Below are positions 24,601-31,533 of a stretch of DNA of 64,000 nt, piece after piece (the stretch's first letter is position 1; each line of letters begins with the position of its first letter). This stretch comes from Nematostella vectensis. Taxonomy: Eukaryota; Cnidaria; Anthozoa; Actiniaria; Edwardsiidae. The notes under the pieces were generated by a model. It did not search any database and was not told where the DNA came from. It saw only the letters and a list, made by a program, of their open reading frames with translations. Made by a program: the position numbers and the translations under genes. The stretch is taken from positions 7,235,015-7,299,014 of the forward strand of contig NC_064048.1 of assembly GCF_932526225.1 (NCBI RefSeq). The letters run 5' to 3'.

Positions 24601-24962
24601 CATTATGTTACGTTACAGGGTGGGGCAGCACAAAATATAGGGGCAGCCCATCCCCAAATTACCTACAGGAAGTTGGGCTACCACTGGTTAACCATTCTCA
24701 ATGTCTTGCTACTTATTTGACGGCAAGTCGGAAAATTACCCCGCGCATGCGCTGTGCGGGTACTGAGGGTGTAGCGAAAGCTGTGTGTAGTGGAGATAGC
24801 GGCGGGCCATTGGTGTGCGAGAGGGGGGGTCGCTGGTTTCTTATGGGGCTTTCGAGCTGGGGCTGGGCTTGTCCACAAGCGCGACCACAAGTATTTTCTG
24901 ATGTATTGGCCGCAATGGACTGGATTCGTGAAAAAACCCGGTATTATGGAAAACCGCTATAA
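482..24962 (+). CDS. Mosaic serine protease gene: MAM-SRCR-SRCR-MAM-Ig x7-trypsin (5' partial)
   Basis: Seventeen exons join in frame: 482-610, 1268-1515, 3369-3453, 5288-5698, 7908-8318, 13598-13726, 14071-14312, 15186-15264, 17179-17442, 17691-17951, 18553-18807, 19232-19492, 20090-20356, 21030-21305, 22800-23045, 23268-23492, 24412-24962. Total is 4,340 nt, about 1,445 residues plus stop. Each domain unit starts and ends in phase 1, the usual pattern for exon-shuffled extracellular proteins. MAM and SRCR domains are adhesion or binding modules, Ig domains mediate protein contacts, and the C-terminal S1 peptidase has a full His-Asp-Ser triad. The order is reminiscent of enteropeptidase and neurotrypsin, but I do not know a named protein with this exact order. 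No transmembrane segment is seen in the window. The domain calls are firm. That all exons belong to one transcript is inferred from strand, phase and spacing. Confidence 0.82.
955..1300 (+). repeat. Tandem triplication of an intron-3'-end/exon-start segment
   Basis: Three copies of a ~116-123 bp unit each carry TTCTTGTTATTAACAG or its variant followed by the start of the second MAM exon (CACTATGTGTACACTGAAG). Copies of the exon start lie at 1031, 1154 and 1270. Only the third continues into a complete MAM exon; the first two run back into repeated intron sequence. From the first acceptor the phase-compatible frame meets a TGA after eight codons, and from the second it enters the final exon in the wrong frame. 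Confidence 0.85.
1268..1515 (+). CDS. MAM domain 1, exon 2
   Basis: Encodes [22 protein letters not shown] and [11 protein letters not shown], the core of a MAM domain (conserved aromatic, FWYHMYG motif and VK..G pattern). It begins in phase 1 after an AAAAAG acceptor at 1266-1267, poorer than the decoy acceptors upstream, and ends in phase 0 at a CAG/GTGGGT donor. It aligns with 14071-14312. Confidence 0.9.
1602..2341. mobile_element. MITE-like element with ~90 bp terminal inverted repeats, intronic
   Basis: The left end starts CCCTGCTAGCAGAGGCCTC and the right end is its reverse complement (GAGGCCTCTGCTAGCAGGG, ending at 2341). Imperfect inversion continues to about 1688 and 2255, including matched blocks around TCGCG and CCATGGGTCGCAA. 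The ~740 bp contains no supported ORF. It sits in T/G-rich simple sequence, so I could not settle a target-site duplication. Superfamily not assigned. Confidence 0.8.
2342..2470. repeat. TTTG/CTTG-rich simple sequence
   Basis: Irregular runs of TTTG and CTTG flank the MITE on both sides (about 1556-1600 and 2342-2470), suggesting the element inserted into a microsatellite-like tract. Confidence 0.7.
2471..3368. other. Intron sequence, nothing supported
   Basis: Rest of the intron between MAM exons 2 and 3. Short ORFs here have no domain motif, and their splice context is poor. Confidence 0.6.
3369..3453 (+). CDS. MAM domain 1, exon 3
   Basis: Encodes [19 protein letters not shown] and GSCS, the C-terminal MAM signature (F.A.RG....DIA.DDI). 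It starts in phase 0 after TATCACAG and ends in phase 1 before GTGAGA. It corresponds to 15186-15264 of the second MAM domain. Confidence 0.9.
4167..4524. mobile_element. MITE-like element (copy in unit 1)
   Basis: Begins with CCCGTCAACCTCC...AAAATCTCAAG and ends CTTGAGACTCCCGCC...GAGTTGACAGGTATG, the inverted counterpart. Unit 2 keeps a better left end (CATACCTGTCAACCTCC at 6789). No coding capacity. Confidence 0.65.
5288..5698 (+). CDS. SRCR domain 1 with Thr/Pro-rich linker
   Basis: A single 411-nt exon, phase 1 at both ends, with acceptor TTTCAG and donor CCAG/GTAAAA. A short linker rich in Thr and Pro precedes VRLVNG and [18 protein letters not shown], then [31 protein letters not shown] and DAGVTC. 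Six cysteines fit a group A scavenger-receptor cysteine-rich domain of about 100 residues. A second Thr/Pro tail follows. Open sequence upstream of the acceptor is intronic and is not part of the protein. Confidence 0.93.
6389..6448 (+). pseudogene. Truncated SRCR-exon start with intact acceptor
   Basis: About 6300-6388 repeats the intron end and TTTCAG acceptor of the SRCR exons, followed by the first ~50 bases of the exon (linker only). The homology then stops at the junction with duplication unit 2. No SRCR domain is encoded, so this is a remnant of a third copy or of the duplication breakpoint. Confidence 0.75.
6789..7145. mobile_element. MITE-like element (copy in unit 2)
   Basis: Left end CATACCTGTCAAC and right end GTTGACAGGTATG form a 13-bp perfect inverted pair, with looser inversion inward. 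It is orthologous to 4167-4524 through the tandem duplication. Confidence 0.7.
7908..8318 (+). CDS. SRCR domain 2 with Thr/Pro-rich linker
   Basis: 411-nt phase-1 exon, an almost exact copy of 5288-5698, with the same six cysteines and intact splice sites. Eight bases differ. One is silent (ACA to ACC, Thr); seven change residues: Ser to Ala in the linker, Asn to Asp in the YH.GVWG motif, Asn to Lys, Asp to Asn, then Tyr to Asn, Ser to Pro and His to Asn in the C-terminal tail. Both copies are open and should be spliced in tandem. Confidence 0.92.
8518..8706 (+). repeat. Left subterminal cluster of CGCTTAATGTAA motifs
   Basis: Eight or so copies of CGCTTAATGTAA, with minor variants such as CGCTTAGTGTAA, spaced irregularly at about 18-25 bp. 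They are all in the same orientation and point inward. Confidence 0.9.
9300..12992. other. Transposon interior, AT-rich, no intact gene
   Basis: Contains AT-rich sequence with short ORFs only. Segments from about 9535 to 12650 have reverse-complement counterparts at 28865-31445, including the 10754-11005 and 29925-30140 region, where the related translated strings (such as [13 protein letters not shown]) are shared. Since both copies of that string are short and unsupported by splice context, I treat it as shared non-coding or decayed sequence. Confidence 0.7.
12993..13249 (-). repeat. Right subterminal cluster of TTACATTAAGCG motifs
   Basis: About eleven copies of TTACATTAAGCG, the reverse complement of the left cluster motif, run to the element end. 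The outermost 50 bp match the left end almost base for base when inverted. Confidence 0.9.
13250..13419. repeat. Displaced tail of duplication unit 2
   Basis: CTCCCCACGCTTTA through GTTAGCGCTAACTAAAGG repeats 6051-6219 with few changes. This shows that the transposon interrupted the tandem unit. Confidence 0.85.
13598..13726 (+). CDS. MAM domain 2, exon 1
   Basis: Encodes [20 protein letters not shown] and [10 protein letters not shown]. 129 nt, phase 1 at both ends, after GTCTCAG and before GTAGGA. It has the same length and intron position as MAM 1 exon 1. Confidence 0.92.
14071..14312 (+). CDS. MAM domain 2, exon 2
   Basis: Encodes [22 protein letters not shown] and [11 protein letters not shown], the canonical MAM core. 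The acceptor is strong (TTTCCTCCACAG) and the donor is GAC/GTAAGT; starts in phase 1 and ends in phase 0. Confidence 0.94.
14335..14947. repeat. Minisatellite, three ~206 bp copies
   Basis: Units starting AGTCTATTTTGAGGCTAGC lie at 14335, 14542 and 14748 (periods 207 and 206). The first two are nearly identical and the third is more diverged. The array begins 22 bp after the MAM 2 exon 2 donor. Confidence 0.92.
15186..15264 (+). CDS. MAM domain 2, exon 3
   Basis: Encodes [22 protein letters not shown], the MAM C-terminal signature. 79 nt from phase 0 to phase 1, acceptor CTCAG after a T-rich tract, donor CAAG/GTAAGA. Confidence 0.92.
15265..17178. other. Intron between MAM 2 and Ig 1
   Basis: No coding feature is supported. 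The only structure noted is the minisatellite at 16683-16895. Confidence 0.6.
16683..16895. repeat. Short-period minisatellite (GGTCTGCGGTAGGGTAT)
   Basis: About six head-to-tail units of roughly 37 bp built on GGTCTGCGGTAGGGTAT followed by ATATCTTTAGCTTAA. The first three units are nearly perfect; later ones degrade (GGTCTCTGGTAGGGTAT, GTGTCTGATAGGGT). Confidence 0.88.
17179..17442 (+). CDS. Ig-like domain 1
   Basis: 264-nt phase-1 exon. First Cys in FVLRCQV, Trp in [10 protein letters not shown] and second Cys in [10 protein letters not shown] give the C-W-(Y.C) pattern of an I-set type Ig fold. An N-terminal PPEI strand and a C-terminal ILINV strand bound it. Donor AT/GTGAGT. Confidence 0.93.
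17691..17951 (+). CDS. Ig-like domain 2
   Basis: 261-nt phase-1 exon. [11 protein letters not shown] carries the first Cys and GMYECLCSN the second. An expected core Trp is not evident, and an extra Cys lies in AARCKVSH. It starts APVKV after CATAG. Confidence 0.88.
18553..18807 (+). CDS. Ig-like domain 3
   Basis: 255-nt phase-1 exon with [21 protein letters not shown] and [12 protein letters not shown], a textbook I-set pattern (C, W, DEG.Y.C). Acceptor TTCTTAG, donor ACT/GTAAGT. Confidence 0.95.
19232..19492 (+). CDS. Ig-like domain 4
   Basis: 261-nt phase-1 exon with [21 protein letters not shown] and [13 protein letters not shown]. The sequence between upstream ORF start and acceptor TTGTTAG (19230-19231) is intronic. 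Confidence 0.94.
20090..20356 (+). CDS. Ig-like domain 5
   Basis: 267-nt phase-1 exon with [18 protein letters not shown] and [14 protein letters not shown]. Potential N-glycosylation sites (NNT, NVT) are present. Acceptor AATGCAG, donor TTAG/GTGGGT. Confidence 0.92.
21030..21305 (+). CDS. Ig-like domain 6
   Basis: 276-nt phase-1 exon with [19 protein letters not shown] and [12 protein letters not shown]. Acceptor is TTTTTTTGGTCCAG, donor ACT/GTAAGT. Confidence 0.94.
22800..23045 (+). CDS. Ig-like domain 7
   Basis: 246-nt phase-1 exon with [21 protein letters not shown] and [14 protein letters not shown]. Like Ig 2, it lacks the usual Trp (Tyr at that place). The long open frame upstream of the TTTATAG acceptor is intronic. 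Confidence 0.9.
23268..23492 (+). CDS. Trypsin-like protease domain, exon 1 (His57 half)
   Basis: 225-nt phase-1 exon. It opens with AVCG, whose Cys is placed to disulphide-link the pro-region to the catalytic domain. Then come the mature N-terminus [17 protein letters not shown], the [17 protein letters not shown] block with catalytic His, and a donor ATGG/GTAAGA. The residue before IMGG is Met rather than the usual Arg or Lys, so the normal trypsin-type activation cleavage is not encoded here. In family S1 the new Ile N-terminus must be freed for full activity. Confidence 0.93.
24412..24962 (+). CDS. Trypsin-like protease domain, exon 2 (Asp102 and Ser195), gene end
   Basis: Terminal 551-nt exon after TTGTTTCAG, ending in [12 protein letters not shown] supplies the catalytic Asp, VCLPD the Cys for the pro-region disulphide, YVTGWGS the conserved core and [11 protein letters not shown] the catalytic Ser. 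By position counting, the base of the S1 pocket (189) is Ala, not Asp, and position 226 is Gln in ARPQVFSDV, where Gly is usual. Cleavage after Arg or Lys is therefore unlikely; specificity is probably non-tryptic or the pocket is partly blocked. Ends about 12 residues after the WIREKTRYY helix. Confidence 0.94.
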
Positions 24963-27900
24963 GTTAAGGAAAGACAGCAATGTAGGATTTAAAATCGTGT
25001 GAATTTTAGCCGTTATTTTAAAGCTAACTTGCAGTTAATAATGTTGATTTAAAAAGGATTTACAAAGGTAAACTTGAGGTTCCAATGTTGTTTTGACTTA
25101 CACAGTTGTACCAAAAAAAGCTAACTAAAAATCAAAAAGCTGGGCATAAGAAAAATTGTAATTCTTTTTTTGTCAATAATAAGTCAGCTGTTAAGGAGAC
25201 TGGATTACTTTATGTAAGACCCGACCAAAAAGCAGCGACATTGTTAGGAATCGCGTAGCTAGGTGTTGGAAGATTTCTGCACAACAATGCTAAGTATGCA
25301 TTTTGTTATCAATACTATAGACTCGGTTTCCAGCCGTGGTTTTACGTCGCGCGCTGATTCTCCACTTACGGCTGGTTTCGTGGTGGTTTCGGTACTCTCG
25401 CTCTCCTCTCTCATCCCACGTGGTGCTGTCAGTCCGCCCGCGATCATCTCCCATCCCACGGGACCGCGGGCGCACCGAAACCACCACGGCTGGAAAGAGA
25501 GCCTAAATGTAAACGGAGATCAGGGTTGATCAAAGTCGATGAGAGTCCCAACTTCTATGTCCGTTTCATGTTCAAATTCGACATGACAGTTGTCGCCATC
25601 TGATCGTGTGAATAAGAGTTAATGAGGTATTTCGACCAGCAGTTTTCAGAAAAATTGGAATTAAACGTGCAATTCAAGGCTCAGTGATGAATCCTGAAGT
25701 CAAATAATTACTTTGAAAACAATAAAATAAAGTGATCATTCTCACCAACTCTCAAAGACCGTTTGATCGCAACCCTGTGAGAGCTAGAAAGAGTGGAAGT
25801 CTTCTCATAAACTCTTAAATCCGTTTGATCGAGGCTTAGCAATACGTGTGCTTTTTGCACGTGTCGAGTCAGGAGAAACCAAGTCCTATTTAGGAATGAC
25901 CAAGCACGCGTTCAAGACTAGATTTAAGGTGAATCGTGGGCATTAACTTGCGTCGCAGTCAACCTTTTTTTGACGGAGCTTTTTTTCCCTCATGACGGCC
26001 TCCGTTGTCTCTAATTTTGGCAGAGTATGTCATTAAAATATTGAAGCTTTAAAAGAAACTAAAATATTCTAGAGATCGTTTGTACATTTCAAGCTATAAG
26101 TGAATTATGGAAAAGAAACTAAGGCTTCTTAATCCATAAAAACAACGGTAGATTTTTTTTTTCTTCATTTTCTTGTTGTGTAGCCCAATAGGTAAACTTT
26201 GTAGCGTATCGTTTTGAACCTCATCCGATAGCTGTGTAACCAAACTTCATGGTATATATGGCCTTAATCCTCAAGGCTATATAATCAACGCATTTGATCG
26301 AGGAATACGTTCCCGGGTTTTTTGCCTATAGGGTTTTATCCGGGTTACGTACCGGGCGTGTGATTTTGAGGTTGTATTTCCATAAGATTATTGATATTTT
26401 TGAATTGTGTAATTGCACTTGCACTTAAGTAATATGTTCAGGTATTATAATTTTTAAGTTAAGAATATTTTCTGCATTGTATTTATATACCACGTTTGAT
26501 TTCTAATAAAATGTGTAGTGGTACCAGTTCGCAGGCACCCAGCACGAGTCACACACATATGGTGTTCTGTTGTTTTTGCGCCTAAGCGTGCGGCTACCGA
26601 AGGGTAGTAATGAATTACTGCTTCTCATGAACTCATGGCAAACCCCATGCCTCGATGTTTATGTCCCAAATGGGAATTCACACTTCATACTGCACGCCCC
26701 GTGGTAAATGTTGCTCGTGCGAAAAGCTCTGGGGACGTATTGAAACGCGATCACGCACCCACAAACGCTGAAAACAAGACGAGGGAAAAGTATAATGTTT
26801 ATAACATGCATCTCACATATTTTTCTTATAATGAATCCCCGAAAAAAAAGGCACTAACAAGCATACGTGGTTAGGCTACTCTTTCCTTGGGCGTAGTTTT
26901 TTACTTGAATCGTTTTACCCATCCTAGAAAGGGCAGCTCCTTTTGTAAAAAGAGTAAAACAAATACTGATAGTTATAAGATATGTTCTTTAGGGTTTGCA
27001 ATATAACAAAAAAAAAATTGATATGTATGTAATAAATATCATACTTTTCCCTCTTCCAAGTCCTCCAATTTTCGAGATCCAAGACTCCGCGTTGTACCGA
27101 GAACTGTCCACACTGTCAGCACAATGTTCCTCACGACTGACACAACGATCGCTATATCAATCCTCCTCAGTTTTCGTTAGTGGTCATGGGGTGTGTATGT
27201 TCTTGGTCTTCGAAATCTCTCTTTTAAAGATATTCTGAAACCGATAGGTTAGCGTTGTAGAGTGTCAATTACGATACCGACAATCTGAAATCAATGGTGG
27301 ACAAAATAGGTGAGAACTTCGAAAAATACACTACACGCAAAGCAGCACGGCTTTATCCGGAGCCGAAGTCTATCGTGCTGCCGAGCAAAGGGATTGTACC
27401 AATTCTGGAAGTAATCTCCGTAGGGAGATCACCTTTGCTTCTCCCTCGTGAATAAAAAATGATTTGTACCGCTACTTTGTAGCCATCTTCACCCCCTTCT
27501 TTCTTAAACCCCGGTTCCTCCCGTCTTCGCGTTTAATACCGGTTGCCATGGGTTGCATAATCGTCAACAACCTTATAACTTTGCGACCTTACCTTTGGCT
27601 TCCATTTCTTTTTTGCATAGTTTTGTCACCCCTGTCTCTTCATATCGGTAAATGGTTATGGGGGGGGGGGGGGTCTCCTAAGAGATTTTCATTACACAGG
27701 TAGTATGGGAAGCGTAAGAGCATAAAATCTTTATAAAACATTACGGAAATAGCCCAGACAAGATAATTGGGTCCAGACAATTACCTGTTGATGGTTACCA
27801 TGAGGATCCCATTACCATCCCCCAATTTCAAGTCGCATATTTGTTTCACACTCTTCCACATTTTTCTATTTTTTTCATTTTTGCTTTCTCCCTTATGCTT

Positions 27901-28860
27901 ATTCCTACCAGGATTTTGGAGGAATGGACACCTCCAGTGCGTGATCAAGAAATTCAACGAGATCAACAAATAAAAGTATCTAAACGTTGGATGGACTCTG
28001 AGGAATTCGAAGGAGCAGGGACAACGGACTTAGGGATATTCGTAGGAGTAAGATCGATGAGCTTGGTGTTCGGAGAAGTAAAACAATAAAACTGGGAGGA
28101 AGACAATGGCGCAGTGGACCATTTCTAAAACAGTTGTGTTGTATTTTCTCCCTGTCCTCATTTTCCTCACAAATAACCCTAGTGTAGACCCAACAACGTT
28201 GTACGAGGGAGAAAATGGCACAGTGGACATTGGAAAGGGGAGTAGTATAGTAAATGGGGGTTTTAGACCGGGCGTATCATGGCGGATCTGCGGATCCACC
28301 GTGGAGTCTCCTGGGTGACGATATTGTCGATACAGGAAGTGACGTCACAGGCAAAAACAATGAGCTGTCTAGGCTCGCCCGACCGTAGTTATTAGTAGTA
28401 GTAGTTAATTAGGAGTAGTGAAGAAACACTAGCTGTAGGTGGTTTCAAGGTGGCCTAAATAATAGGTTGCTATATAAAGAAGAACAGTCCTTTTATAAAG
28501 GGTGTAAATAAAGACAATAGTTTGCTCTTTGATTACTTATTTAAAAAAAGATAGCGCTATTTACAGGTTATGCGATGATATATAGAGTATACACATGGGC
28601 TAGTATATTATATACAAAACCAGAAACGTGGGTAATAATTACTAAATAACATTATTATACAATATTACTATAGATTAGGTAAGGGGTTAGGCGAACGCGC
28701 AAATGTATACATTTTCCATGTAAAGCGAGCGGCGGGCACTCCCTTCTTTTTAGCGGGCGGCTGGCGTCGCCCGGTGAAATAGAAAACTAGTGTAGAAATG
28801 TAGGTTCATACATTAGCATCCAGACAATACTTCCTACCTATAAAAGGCGCATAGACTATA
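24963..28860. other. Intergenic stretch, no supported gene
   Basis: Only short ORFs without recognisable motif or consistent splice context (e.g. 26635-26874, 27767-27973, 27841-28089, 28106-28318). A G-run lies at about 27660-27673, and a GC-rich patch with partial inverted similarity around CCGTGG/CCACGG lies at 25335-25495. It may hold decayed elements that I cannot identify. Confidence 0.55.
25721..25726 (+). terminator. Candidate polyadenylation signal AATAAA
   Basis: First overlapping AATAAA pair downstream of the protease stop codon, 759 nt away. It is the best candidate seen, but could be chance in AT-rich DNA. Confidence 0.25.
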
Positions 28861-28864
28861 TTAG

Positions 28865-31445
28865 CGGAGCCAGCGCGGCCGCAGGCCGCGCGCGGAGCTC
28901 CATGGTATAGAAATATGGTAAGCTATGCGACTTGGTTTTGTGGTCATCGCGCGATTACCCTGTGGCGTCACAAACCAGCCAGTAATCCAGCCGCGCAACT
29001 CCCAGGCCCCTCTCGGTCTTACGCTTTTATGTGTTTTTGGTTCAAAGTTCGTATGTTCACAGAAAAAAAGGCAGTATTAAATGAGAAAGTATGCGGATTC
29101 AAATGGACTGAAGTCTTTTAGGAACCGTTTTGTCTGAAGCACGAGTCGATAGTAAAATCTACCCGAGTGTTCGTGAATCCCGCCCGTCGCAACAGCTAAA
29201 AAGAGGACTATAGAGGAGGACTACGCTCTGTGCTTTTATAATGCTCGTTTGTTCTTTTTTTTTTCCATAACCAATCGCTCAGACTAAAACACCGTATCAG
29301 CTTTAGTTTGACGTCAAGATGCCATATCAAAGTCATATATCCTTGTTTTAATGTAAATACGTAAATACTTACAAGTTCTATAAATTCAGGCGTAAATTCC
29401 TCACGGTAAGTAAGAATTTAACGACAGAAATACGTAGTAGTCTAGTTAATGTATCAATACCACTTAGCTTGTTGGATTTATACATTTGTTTCTAGAGTTT
29501 GCTTTGAGAATTCGTGGTCGTGATCAAACATGTTGAGCATAACACATCCTTTGATATTCTCCGTTCTCTCTATACTTTATTGACTGCGTTGAGATATTTA
29601 ATAAGGCTGACAAATATTATCCTGTCATATATTGCTAAAGAAGACCTTTCTTGTCTTTATATTCTGTGTATTTAGTCTTTTCAAAGATACAGCAACATTT
29701 TTTCAACATTATCATAACAGCTTTAACTTTACAATTACAGAAGAATTTTCTCTTCGAAAAAAACAACAACAAAAAAATGCAACCCTTATAACCTTTATTG
29801 TTTTTGCTTTTATATTGTCTGCATCTTGCATACTTTCTAATGTGTTTATTTGTATGTATTCAAATAGTTGTGGAAAATTAGTAAGGTTATAAATGGCGCG
29901 ATGAAAATATTGTAATAATAATAATTAATTGTTTTCACTTTTATTTAGGTAAAACCAACCAAGGACTACCTGAGGGCCATGATTGATTCTAAAGGCTGGA
30001 AGGCATAATAATAGGCAAATATTAAGATAATATAGTACGGGATTTCTTACTTTTGTACAACAGTATAAGTGTAATAGGTTTTTTAGAGCAAGATACTTGC
30101 TCTCAATGATAAATCTGTAAAGAAAACATTTATCTATCAACCTAAAGATTAATGAGGAAAGGGGAAATGTTAGGAGAGTGTTGTTGCATTATTGTTAATT
30201 TTTTTTTATCAAAGATATACTCCCATTTCTTCCTTTTTTCTCTTTGCTGACTATTTTTGTATGCAATTGATATTATCTGCTGTTTCCCCTCTGCACCTTA
30301 AATAAATTAAAACATGTTAGGTTAGAAATAAGACATTTTCATTTAGCACTACTTTCAGAAATATCAAGGATTTTTTTTTTTTAGAATTTGCTTCCCAAGT
30401 AAATTTGTTCTTCTCCATTGCATTTAATTTTGGAGTAGCATTAGCATGCGTGGATCCAGGGTTTCTATAAAACAGCAGGCCACCATGCTAAAGGGTGGGT
30501 GCACTAATATGTAATGCATGACTGTGATATCCTTGGTGATGGAGTATTACCAGTATGTGATAGACAAAACTTCCATATGGCACCTGAAATGTATAAATGT
30601 ATCATTATATCTTTGGAATGCTGTTTCATTCATTTTTTTTTTTTTTTTTTGCAAGGGCAAAGCTGGTCAGAATGTAGCTTTGATACAAGTTCTATAAAGC
30701 GAAGAGGTTTTTTATTAGATCAAAGTACTTAATATAAAGATAACAACAAACTTGTGCTTTTTCGTTAATAAATTTGTAAAGAAAACAGTTTTATATCAAT
30801 CCTAAAGGTAATAGGGAAAGGGAAAAATAATAGGAAAGTGCTCAGTCAAGTTATTATTGCATTATTGTTATAAATGTTTTAGAATAGAGTAACATTTTTT
30901 CAAATAGAGTCACATTTCTCTCTTTTCTCCGCTCCCCATTGACTTTTTGTTTATTTGTATATTTATTCCTCTCTGCCCCCAACATAGATCAATGAACATG
31001 GTTTGGTTTGAAATTAGAAACTTTCAGTTATTTAGGGTTGGCCACCATTGCATTCATTTTTTAGTAGCCTGTATGGGTGGATCCAAAGTTTCTAAAAAAA
31101 ATAAGGCCAAAGGTTGGGTGCACCAATATATATATTTGTGGAGTTTAATTTCAACACATTTTTCTGAATAATCAGTTGCAGAACGTGAAAACTACAGTTT
31201 GGCATCTAATTCTTTGGAATACTGTTACATCCTTGATATATTCTTCACAAGGTCAAAGCTTGTTAGAATGCTATTTTGATAAAAAAAAATATATAGATAG
31301 TGGAGTTAAATAAGAGGGAAAATGAGAATTGACCATTAGACTCTTGAAAATCATTCTCGTCAACTAAGACACCTAAGGTTTGACAGCCTTTTTCTTACAA
31401 AGGTTTAGTATTTGTTACCTTTCATACTGCATATTAAATATTATT
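28865..31445 (-). mobile_element. Inverted copy of the transposon core (relative of 9535-12650)
   Basis: Read on the minus strand, this follows 9535-12650 in order. Landmarks: GGCCGCGCTGGCTCCGCTAA near 28865-28885 (cf. 12635-12650), the TGGTCATCGCGCGATTACCCTG block at 28940 (cf. 12545-12565), the [16 protein letters not shown]-coding block at 29935-29985 (cf. 10950-11000) and the AATCAGTTGCAGAACGTGAA block at 31170 (cf. 9750-9780). The copies differ by many indels. I did not find the motif-rich termini of the other element here. Confidence 0.82.
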
Positions 31446-31533
31446 AAATGAGTGCTTGCTTGATACATTTGGAGGGGCCAATGCAACGAACCCATACCGA
31501 GGATTTTTCTTGGTGGGGTGAGAAATCAAAAAC

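Noticed and set aside
27767-28318. Overlapping ORFs with a hydrophobic start, candidate small secreted proteins
   Set aside because: Low-complexity hydrophobic translation, no conserved partner in the window, no convincing exon boundaries.
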